A stretch of DNA of 8,719 bases from Chloroflexi bacterium RBG_16_64_32 (lineage in GTDB: Bacteria; Chloroflexota; Dehalococcoidia; SM23-28-2; RBG-16-64-32). The stretch covers positions 10,426 through 19,144 of the forward strand of contig MGNZ01000057.1 in NCBI GenBank assembly GCA_001795235.1. The letters are read 5' to 3'. The position numbers and the translations under genes were made by a program. Within the stretch, counting starts at the first letter, position 1. Each line of letters opens with the position of its first letter. This document shows positions 1 to 5,670 of the stretch, in pieces. The notes under the pieces are model-generated. The model worked only from the letters and a program-made list of their open reading frames with translations. It was not told the origin of the DNA and searched no databases.

Positions 1-261
1 TCCGGCGCTCTCCCGGGCATCACCAGGCAGGCCGTGCTGGAGCTAGCGTCCGCGGTCGGCCTGGAGGCCGTCGAGTCGGGCGTCGAGATGCAGGCGTTAT
101 GGGACGCCCCCGAGGTGTTCCTCACCAACTCCGTCATGGAGGTCATGCCCCTGACCATGCTTGACGGCCGGCCCGTGGGCTCCGGCGAGCCGGGGCCGGT
201 GACGGAGCGGCTGGGGCAGATGTACAGGGAGTTGGTTCTCCGCGAGACGTCCACGACGTAG
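1..261 (+). CDS. Class IV aminotransferase, C-terminal fragment (branched-chain aminotransferase or aminodeoxychorismate lyase type)
   Basis: The frame is open from the first base and ends at TAG 259-261, so only the last 86 codons are present. The visible part begins with LPGITR and continues with the family pattern EVFLTNS-x-MEVMPL, a DGRPVG turn and PGPVTERL before a short C-terminal helix. These are the closing motifs of PLP-dependent fold-type IV enzymes, which include IlvE-like branched-chain aminotransferases, D-amino-acid aminotransferases and the PabC lyase of folate synthesis. The catalytic lysine and substrate loops lie upstream of the window, so the substrate cannot be decided. 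The FLTNS segment slightly favours the PabC/BCAT-like branch. The gene points the same way as pheST but is separated from it by about 100 bp carrying a promoter, so joint transcription is not required. Confidence 0.85.
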   Translation, partial: SGALPGITRQAVLELASAVGLEAVESGVEMQALWDAPEVFLTNSVMEVMPLTMLDGRPVGSGEPGPVTERLGQMYRELVLRETSTT

Positions 262-306
262 ACGACCTAGGTGGCGAACTCCATCGAAGTTTAGACGTCT
301 CCCGCA

Positions 307-335
307 TTGCCGCCGCACACAGCAGGTTCTATAAT
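307..335 (+). promoter_or_regulatory. Sigma-70-type promoter for pheST
   Basis: A perfect TATAAT lies at 330-335 and is preceded, after exactly 17 bp, by TTGCCG at 307-312 (3 of 6 matches to TTGACA). Transcription would begin near 342-343, giving a leader of about 21 nt before the pheS ATG at 364. It sits in the only gap between the aminotransferase gene and pheS. The in-frame TTG at 307 and ATG at 334 fall inside the promoter itself, so they could not be translated from this transcript. Confidence 0.65.
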
Positions 336-363
336 GGCCGCGACCCCTGACCCCGCCCCACTT

Positions 364-1407
364 ATGCCATCTGATAACGAATCGCTCACGCAGATAGAGT
401 CCCAGGCGCGCAGCGAGCTGGACGCCGTCGATGACGACGACGCGCTGGAGCGCTGGCGGGTCTCGTACCTGGGGCGCCGCGGTCGCCTCACCCTCGTCCT
501 GCGCGGTCTGACCAGCCTGCCACTCGAGGAGCGCAAGAGCGTCGGCGCCCAGGCCAACCGCCTCAAGCGGGAGCTGGAGGCCGAGCTCCAGGAGAAGAAG
601 GCGCGCCTGGGTCAGTCGGCCACCGAGGCCCTCATCGCCGAGCGCATCGACGTCACCCTCCCCGGCCCCCCTCTCCGCGCAGGGCGCCTACACCCGACGA
701 CGCAGACCCTGCGCGACATGCTCGATTGTTTTGTCAGCATGGGCTTCCAGGTGGTGGAGGGCCCGGAGATCGAGTGGGATCATTACAACTTTGAGGCGCT
801 GCGCATCCCAAAGGACCATCCCGCCCGCGACATGTGGGACACCCTCTGGATCGACGCCCAGGAGGAGAGCGACCGGCCCATGCTCCTTCGCACGCACACC
901 TCTCCCATGCAGATAAGGATTATGGAGCAGGCGCAGCCCCCTATCCGCGTTGTCGTTCCCGGCAAATGTTACCGCTACGAGGCGACCGACCCGACCCACG
1001 AGTGGATGATGACCCAGGTCGAAGGGCTGGCCGTGGACGAGGGGATAAGCATGGCCGACCTCAAGGGCACCCTCGCCGACTTCGCCCACCGCATCTTCGG
1101 GCCCGACCGCAAGGTCAGGTTCCGCTGCGACTACTTCCCCTTTGTGGAGCCGGGGATGGAGCTACGGATCGACTGCTTCCTCTGCGGCGGAGAGGGTTGC
1201 CGAACCTGCTCGCGCAGCGGCTGGATAGAGATCCTGGGCGCGGGCATGGTCCATCCCGAGATACTGGAATCCGTAGGCTACGACAGCGAGCGGTACACAG
1301 GCTTCGCCTTCGGTATGGGTGTCGAGCGCATCGCTATGCTACGCCACGGTATCGATGACATCCGGCTCTTCTACTCCAACGACCTGCGCTTCCTGGATCA
1401 GTTCTGA
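364..1407 (+). CDS. pheS: Phenylalanyl-tRNA synthetase alpha subunit
   Basis: Catalytic subunit of the (alpha-beta)2 cytosolic enzyme that charges tRNA-Phe. Starting at ATG 364 it is 347 residues, the usual family length. The N-terminal third is the tRNA-binding coiled coil (VSYLGRRGRLT motif, then a charged ELEAELQEKKARLG helix). The class II core follows: LHPTTQTLRDM, GPEIEWDHYNFEAL, HPARDMWDTLW, LRTHTSPMQIR, motif 2 around GKCYRYEATDPTHEWM with QVEGL, and motif 3 FAFGMGVERIAMLRHGIDDIR. The C-terminus NDLRFLDQF is typical. Residues C271, C274, C279 and C282 form a CX2C-X4-CX2C cluster just before WIEILGAGMVHP, probably a metal-binding knuckle present in some bacterial PheS and absent from E. 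coli PheS. No Shine-Dalgarno precedes 364; the earlier TTG 307 and ATG 334 are rejected because they overlap a promoter. pheT starts 9 nt downstream. Confidence 0.97.
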   Translation: MPSDNESLTQIESQARSELDAVDDDDALERWRVSYLGRRGRLTLVLRGLTSLPLEERKSVGAQANRLKRELEAELQEKKARLGQSATEALIAERIDVTLPGPPLRAGRLHPTTQTLRDMLDCFVSMGFQVVEGPEIEWDHYNFEALRIPKDHPARDMWDTLWIDAQEESDRPMLLRTHTSPMQIRIMEQAQPPIRVVVPGKCYRYEATDPTHEWMMTQVEGLAVDEGISMADLKGTLADFAHRIFGPDRKVRFRCDYFPFVEPGMELRIDCFLCGGEGCRTCSRSGWIEILGAGMVHPEILESVGYDSERYTGFAFGMGVERIAMLRHGIDDIRLFYSNDLRFLDQF

Positions 1408-1416
1408 GGAGGGACG

Positions 1417-3819
1417 ATGCGGGTTCCCCTGAAATGGCTATCGGAGTACGTTGACCTTACCATCGGACCCAAGGAGCTGGCCGAGCGGTTGACGATGGCC
1501 GGGGTAGAGGTGGCAGAGGTGATAACGGCAGCCGGGGAGTGGGACGGCATCACAGTGGGTCATGTGGTGGACGTCTCTCCCCACCCCAACGCCGACCGGC
1601 TCGTGTTGGCCACCGTCGATCTCGGGGGCGAGCAACAGACCGTCGTGTGCGGGGCTCCCAACGTTGCCGCCGGGCAGAAGGTGCCGTTCGCCCGCACCGG
1701 CGCCCGCCTCATCGACGGTCGCACCGGCGAGCATACCGTTCTCCGGCCCGCAGTTATCCGTGGCGTGGAGTCCGCCGGCATGGTCTGCTCCGAGAAGGAG
1801 TTGGGTCTATCCGAATACCACGAGGGGATCATGGTTCTGGCTGACGATGCTCCGGTAGGCGTTCCCATCGCCTCCTTCCTTGGGGATCCCGTCTTCGACC
1901 TGGAACCGACGCCCAACCGTCCCGACCTCCTCTCGATCATCGGCGTGGCGCACGAGGTCGCCGCCCTCACCGCTGCTCCCGTCCGCGATCCCTCAAGTGA
2001 ATACTCCGCGGCTCGCAAGCCCATAAAGGGCCGTGTGCAGGTGCAGATAGACGACCCGGACCTCTGTCCCCGCTATGTGGCCGCTCTCATCGACAACATA
2101 TCTGTAGAAGAGTCGCCCGCCTGGATGCAGGAGCGCCTGATGGCTGCCGGACTGAGGCCTATCAACAACGTAGTCGACATAACCAACTATGTCATGCTGG
2201 AGCTGGGGCAGCCGCTGCACGCGTTCGACCTGACACGGGTGGGCGGCCGGAAGATCATAGTGCGCCGGGCGCACGCCGGGGAGACGCTAATCCTACTCGA
2301 TGGTGCCGAGCAGAAACTGTCGGCCGACATGCTGGTCATCGCCGATGCGGAGGCGCCCGTCGCTTTGGCCGGCGTCATGGGCGGGCTCAACAGTGAGATC
2401 AACCTCAACACCACGACCGTCCTCCTGGAATCGGCGAACTTCCACGGGCCGAACATCCGGCGGACTGCCGGCGCCTTGAAGGCGCGGACGGACGCGTCCA
2501 ATCGGTTTGAGAAGGGGCTGAGCCCCCACCTGCCTCCCATCGCCGCGCAGCGAGCCGTCAAGCTGATGGTCGAGATGTGCGGCGGAAAGGCCGCAGACGG
2601 CATTATTGACGTCTACCCGGGCAAAAGGAAGGACATCCGTGTCACCGTCACCCAGCGCCGTCTCCATGCCCTACTGGGCATGGAGCTGCCCGTGGCGCGG
2701 GTGCGCCAGGTGCTGTCATCTCTCGGCTTCTCCTGTCGCTGGGTGCCCCCGGACCGCTTCGTCGTGCGCGTCCCCTACTGGCGCACCGACGTGAGCATCG
2801 CCGACGACGTGGTGGAGGAGGTCGCCCGCATTATCGGCTACGACGAACTCCCTACCACGCGCCTCAGGGGCGCGCTCCCCCCTGCGCAGCCTCAGCCGCG
2901 CCGTGACCTTCGCACCCGCGTCGCCGACATACTCGCCGGAGCGGGAATGCAGGAGGTTATCACGTACTCTCTGACCAGCCTGGGGGCGCTGAGAAAAGTG
3001 GTGGCGCCGGAGGACCTCTCCGTCGATGCTCCTTTGCGCATCGCCAACCCCATGAGCCAGGAGCAGGAGTACGCCCGCACGTCCTTGCGGGCCTCACTGC
3101 TGCGCACTCTGGCCGATAACGTCAGGCGCCGCGACGAATTCACGGCCCTGTTCGAGACGGCTCGCGTCTACCTGCCGCGGCCGGGAGACCTCCCGGACGA
3201 GGTCGAGACCGTCGCCGCTGTCATCACGGGCCGGGCGCCCGGCCGCTGGGGTGAGCCAGAGGGCGAGCCGGCAGGCTTCTACGAGGCGAAGTCGTATCTA
3301 GACATGCTGTTGGGCCGCCTGGGCGTATCGGCGGAGTACGCCGAGACGGCGGACTACGCGTTGCTTCCCGGTCGCGCCGCCGCCGTCTCCGTCGACGACC
3401 GGCGCATCGGTCTCGCCGGCCAGGTGCACCCACGGGTGGCGTCCCAGTTCGACCTCGAAGCCCCCGTCGCCATGTTCGAGCTGGATCTGGACGCCCTGCT
3501 GCCCCACGTGGCCGGGCCGCGCCGCTACCAGCCCGCTGCGCCCTATCCAGCCGTCGAGGAGGACATCGCCGTCATCGTTAATCGGGACATGCCGGGAGCG
3601 CGGGTCCAGAGTATCATCCAGGCGGCGCCGCTGGTGCGTTCGGCCCGCCTGTTCGACGTTTACAGCGGCCCTCAGGTGCCGCCCGGAAAGAAATCGCTGG
3701 CCTTCTCCATCTCTTACCAGGCGGCGGACCACACCCTGACCGATGAAGAGGTGCGGAGGCAGCAAGAGCGTATCCTGACCCGCTTGCGAGGGGAAGTGGG
3801 GGCGGAACTCCGCGGCTGA
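1417..3819 (+). CDS. pheT: Phenylalanyl-tRNA synthetase beta subunit
   Basis: Structural, editing and tRNA-binding subunit of PheRS, 800 residues, a full-length bacterial form. The order of domains is canonical: N-terminal MRVPLKWLSEYVDL; an EMAP/OB-type tRNA-binding domain (about residues 45-155, with HPNADRL and VVCGAPN); the B3/B4 editing domain (about 215-388, with INNVVDITNYVMLELGQPLHAFD and RTDASNRFEKGL); the B5 domain (about 405-478, with PYWRTDV and EEVARIIGYDELP); a catalytic-core-like region (about 480-690); and the C-terminal FDX-ACB anticodon-binding domain (about 706-799, with PYPAVEEDIAVIV and LTDEEV). The ATG has a strong Shine-Dalgarno (GAGGAGGG overlapping the pheS stop), so pheS and pheT are co-transcribed and tightly coupled. 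It converges on rplT with about 100 bp between the two stop codons. Confidence 0.97.
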   Translation: MRVPLKWLSEYVDLTIGPKELAERLTMAGVEVAEVITAAGEWDGITVGHVVDVSPHPNADRLVLATVDLGGEQQTVVCGAPNVAAGQKVPFARTGARLIDGRTGEHTVLRPAVIRGVESAGMVCSEKELGLSEYHEGIMVLADDAPVGVPIASFLGDPVFDLEPTPNRPDLLSIIGVAHEVAALTAAPVRDPSSEYSAARKPIKGRVQVQIDDPDLCPRYVAALIDNISVEESPAWMQERLMAAGLRPINNVVDITNYVMLELGQPLHAFDLTRVGGRKIIVRRAHAGETLILLDGAEQKLSADMLVIADAEAPVALAGVMGGLNSEINLNTTTVLLESANFHGPNIRRTAGALKARTDASNRFEKGLSPHLPPIAAQRAVKLMVEMCGGKAADGIIDVYPGKRKDIRVTVTQRRLHALLGMELPVARVRQVLSSLGFSCRWVPPDRFVVRVPYWRTDVSIADDVVEEVARIIGYDELPTTRLRGALPPAQPQPRRDLRTRVADILAGAGMQEVITYSLTSLGALRKVVAPEDLSVDAPLRIANPMSQEQEYARTSLRASLLRTLADNVRRRDEFTALFETARVYLPRPGDLPDEVETVAAVITGRAPGRWGEPEGEPAGFYEAKSYLDMLLGRLGVSAEYAETADYALLPGRAAAVSVDDRRIGLAGQVHPRVASQFDLEAPVAMFELDLDALLPHVAGPRRYQPAAPYPAVEEDIAVIVNRDMPGARVQSIIQAAPLVRSARLFDVYSGPQVPPGKKSLAFSISYQAADHTLTDEEVRRQQERILTRLRGEVGAELRG

Positions 3820-3921
3820 GAGGGCGCTAGGCCGTCGTAGCTGAGGACAGCGGGGTTTAGTGTCTAGCAGGGATCAGGACGGCGTCAGTGCCTACCAAGC
3901 TTCCTTGGCGGTGTTGGAGGC
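3820..3921. other. Convergent intergenic gap with a weak hairpin (possible but non-canonical terminator)
   Basis: This 102-bp gap separates the stop codons of pheT (+) and rplT (-), so both transcripts should end here or nearby. The only clear hairpin I see is CCAAG (3895-3899), loop CTTC, CTTGG (3904-3908). It is followed by a T-run on neither strand, so it is not a classical intrinsic terminator. Termination may be Rho-dependent or rely on convergence. I see no small gene here. Confidence 0.3.
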
Positions 3922-4281
3922 CTATCCCGCCAGCGCTGTCCGGGCCGTCTCCGCCAGGGCGGTGAAGGCGCCCTCGTCGCGGACGGCCAGGTCCGCCAGC
4001 ACCTTGCGGTCGATCTCCACCTGCGCCCGCTTGAGGCCGCTCATCAGGGTCGAGTAGCTGAGGCCGTTGAGGCGTGCCGCGGCGTTGATGCGCGCGATCC
4101 ACAGCCGCCGGAAGTCGCCCTTGCGGTCGCGCCGGTGCTCATAGGCGTACTGTAGCGCGTGCATGACCGATTCGTTCGCCTGCTTGAACAGGCTGTGCCG
4201 CCCGGCGCGGTGGCCCTTGGCCTGCTTGAGGATCTTCTTGCGGCGGCGCCTGGTCTGGCTGCTGCCCCGTACTCGCGGCAT
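3922..4281 (-). CDS. rplT: 50S ribosomal protein L20
   Basis: 119 residues, close to the usual 117-120. L20 is an early assembly protein that binds 23S rRNA and, in well-studied bacteria, represses its own operon. The N-terminal half is strongly basic (RRRRKKILKQAKGHR, then YAYEHRRDRKGDFRRLWIARINAA), and the C-terminal globular part carries GLSYS-x-LMSGLKRA and EIDRKVLADLAV, all family hallmarks. The residue pair AG at 25-26 (HRAGRHSLF) stands where many L20s have GR or RR. The ATG is preceded by GGAGAG at proper spacing and lies 10 nt after the rpmI stop, completing an infC-rpmI-rplT operon. The last gene before the convergent gap with pheT, it ends at TAG 3922-3924. An L20-binding autoregulatory leader cannot be recognised by eye. 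Confidence 0.97.
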   Translation of the reverse strand: MPRVRGSSQTRRRRKKILKQAKGHRAGRHSLFKQANESVMHALQYAYEHRRDRKGDFRRLWIARINAAARLNGLSYSTLMSGLKRAQVEIDRKVLADLAVRDEGAFTALAETARTALAG

Positions 4282-4291
4282 CAGTGCTCTC

Positions 4292-4498
4292 CTACGTGTG
4301 GTAGGGCATCAGCTTGCGGATGCGCTTGGCGTGGTCTTTAGACACCGTGAGCTTGCCGCTGAACAACCGCAGCGTGCCGCCCCGCTTCTTGCGGCGGGAG
4401 TTGTTAATCTCGCACTTACGGCGCATGATCTTGCCCCGGCCGGTGACGTAGAACCGACGCTTGGCGCCCGAATGCGTCTTTATCTTGTACTTAGCCAA
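4292..4498 (-). CDS. rpmI: 50S ribosomal protein L35 (TTG start)
   Basis: 68-residue L35, the family's usual length. The mature sequence begins (M)AKYKIKTHSGAKRRFYVTG and carries GRGKIMRR, NNSRRKKRG and a basic C-terminal half ending KLMPYHT. L35 is a small basic protein of the large subunit that works beside L20. The start is TTG at 4498-4496. It is chosen because residue 2 onward matches the conserved MxKxKTHxGAxKRF N-terminus, and a strong GGAGGAG (4509-4503) lies 4 nt upstream. The frame stays open upstream to an ATG at 4573, but those extra 25 arginine-rich residues are the out-of-frame reading of infC and are rejected. The gene overlaps the end of infC by 8 nt (4491-4498), implying translational coupling. 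Confidence 0.93.
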   Translation of the reverse strand: MAKYKIKTHSGAKRRFYVTGRGKIMRRKCEINNSRRKKRGGTLRLFSGKLTVSKDHAKRIRKLMPYHT

Positions 4499-5075
4499 CG
4501 TGCTCCTCCACCGGCGCGTCTTCCTTCTCTTTGCCCTTTTCCTTCTCCTTCGTCGGGGCGCCCTTCTTGACACTCGGCGTCAAGATCACGTTCAAGAACC
4601 GGCCCTCCATTGAGGGTGGCCTCTCCATCACTGCTACTTCCTTAAGGTTCTCCAGCGCCTGCTCCAATATCTGGCGGCCGATCTCCGGGTGCGACATCTC
4701 GCGGCCCCGGAACATCACCGCGACTTTGACCTTGTCCCCCTCCGCCAGCAAGCGCTCCACCAGCGATACCTTTCTCTCCATGTCGGCTCGGCCGATTCTC
4801 GGGCGCATCCGCACCTCATGGATCATGCCGCCCTTGTGGTGCTTGCGGGCGTCGCGGTCTTTCTTCGCCTGCTGGTACTTCCACTTGCCATAGTCCAGTA
4901 TCCGGCAGACGGGAGGAGAGCCGTTCGGGTCGACCTCTACGAGGTCAAGGCCGCTCTCTCTGGCGATGTTCATGGCTTGCTGGGTGGAAACCACACCGTG
5001 GTTCTCCCCGCTCGCCCCGATAAGTCGAACCTCTGGGACCCTGATCCGGTTATTTATCCGAAGCAGTCGGACTAT
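4491..5075 (-). CDS. infC: Translation initiation factor IF-3 (probable ATA start)
   Basis: IF3 binds the 30S subunit, prevents premature 50S joining and proofreads the start codon and initiator tRNA. Read from ATA 5075 the protein has 194 residues. The N domain holds RINNRIRVPEVRLIG, LDLVEVDPNG and PPVCRILDYGKWKYQQ; a basic linker (KKDRDARKHHKGG) follows; the C domain has VRMRPRIGRADMERK, EGDKVKVAVMFRGREM, HPEIGRQIL and PPSMEGRFLNVIL. The tail is rich in K and E (KEKEKGKEKED). Between TAA 5109-5111 and GTG 4994 there is no ATG, GTG or TTG in frame, yet the conserved N domain begins upstream of 4994. The ATA at 5075-5073 sits 6 nt after GGAGAGGGG, as expected for infC genes, which often use non-canonical AUU/AUA/AUC starts for IF3 autoregulation. 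ATA 5057 is an alternative without a Shine-Dalgarno. Confidence 0.93.
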   Translation of the reverse strand: MVRLLRINNRIRVPEVRLIGASGENHGVVSTQQAMNIARESGLDLVEVDPNGSPPVCRILDYGKWKYQQAKKDRDARKHHKGGMIHEVRMRPRIGRADMERKVSLVERLLAEGDKVKVAVMFRGREMSHPEIGRQILEQALENLKEVAVMERPPSMEGRFLNVILTPSVKKGAPTKEKEKGKEKEDAPVEEHVG

Positions 5076-5081
5076 GCTCGT

Positions 5082-5090
5082 CCCCTCTCC
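5082..5090 (-). promoter_or_regulatory. Shine-Dalgarno that decides the infC ATA start
   Basis: On the - strand the purine run GGAGAGGGG (5090-5082) ends 6 nt before the ATA at 5075. No comparable run precedes the later in-frame ATA (5057), ATC (5045) or GTG (4994). The spacing is what a real initiation site needs. Confidence 0.7.
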
Positions 5091-5117
5091 AAGGTCTCTC
5101 CACGCCAGTTAGTCGAA

Positions 5118-5146
5118 AATATAGCACACCATGGCAATTCCATCAA
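5118..5146 (-). promoter_or_regulatory. Sigma-70-type promoter for infC-rpmI-rplT
   Basis: On the - strand TTGATG (5146-5141, 4 of 6 to consensus) is followed after exactly 17 bp by TATATT (5123-5118, 5 of 6). Transcription would start near 5111, giving a leader of about 35 nt that contains the infC Shine-Dalgarno. The -35 box begins 3 nt after the stop codon of the biotin-carrier gene, so infC can be expressed independently of the carboxylase genes. The leader is too short to hold a large riboswitch. Confidence 0.6.
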
Positions 5147-5148
5147 CG

Positions 5149-5670
5149 CTACTGGAGCGCCAGCAGCGACATCCCGGACTCAACTCGTTGGCCCGCCTGG
5201 ACGTGGAGGTCACCCACGCTCCCGGCCCGCTGGGCGCGCAACTCGTTGTTCATCTTCATCGCCTCGATAATCATCAGCACGTCACCCTTTGCTACATCGT
5301 CCCCGACCTTGACGTACACCTCTACCACCACGCCGGTCATGGGTGATAGCACCACCCAGCCACCCGCCGGGCGCACCTCCAACGTCTGGTTGTCGGGCGC
5401 CGGTTGCGCCACCCTCCCCTCCCGCGTGCCCACGGCCACCGAATAGCGGTCCCAGCCGATGATTATGTCGTACCCCTCGGCGCGCTCCACTGCGAACAGC
5501 TCGTGCGGGTGATCGTCGATCAGCAGCGCGTACAGGGCCGATTGTCCCAACTGGTCCAGCCGGGCGTTGTGCCAGCGGTCGTCGATGCGCACACGCAGGC
5601 CGTCAGTCGCGTCCTCCACCTCCACCTCTTTGAGCTCGTAGCCCAGCCGGACTAGATATTTCTCCGCCAT
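5149..5670 (-). CDS. Biotin carboxyl carrier subunit with an N-terminal BT-like linker domain (acyl-CoA carboxylase alpha chain, C-terminal half)
   Basis: 173-residue protein carrying biotin for an acyl-CoA carboxylase. The C-terminal 70 residues form a classical biotinyl domain: LSPMTGVVVEVYVKVGDDV, then the biotinylation motif EAMKMNNEL with the acceptor lysine at K139, then VQAGQRVESG. Residues 1-95 (YELKEVEVED, RVRIDD, SVAVGTREGRVAQP) are beta-rich and resemble the BT domain that joins biotin carboxylase to the carrier in propionyl- and methylcrotonyl-CoA carboxylase alpha chains, rather than the Pro/Ala-rich linker of E. coli AccB. The ATG 5670 overlaps the upstream biotin carboxylase stop by 19 nt in the -1 frame. 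Its AGAGG abuts the ATG with almost no spacing, so expression probably relies on coupling to the upstream gene. Substrate (acetyl-, propionyl- or other acyl-CoA) cannot be told here. Confidence 0.88.
   Translation of the reverse strand: MAEKYLVRLGYELKEVEVEDATDGLRVRIDDRWHNARLDQLGQSALYALLIDDHPHELFAVERAEGYDIIIGWDRYSVAVGTREGRVAQPAPDNQTLEVRPAGGWVVLSPMTGVVVEVYVKVGDDVAKGDVLMIIEAMKMNNELRAQRAGSVGDLHVQAGQRVESGMSLLALQ

Noticed and set aside
834..1358. 174-codon + strand frame within pheS
   Set aside because: Alternative-frame reading of pheS, Arg/Pro-rich without motifs, overlapping well-conserved PheS sequence.
4499..4573. N-terminal Arg-rich extension of L35 from ATG 4573
   Set aside because: It is the out-of-frame reading of the infC tail and is not part of L35 proteins; a good Shine-Dalgarno precedes TTG 4498.
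4689..5270. 193-codon + strand frame opposite infC and the carrier gene
   Set aside because: No family motif; it spans the end of one real gene, a promoter region and another real gene, so it is a compositional shadow.
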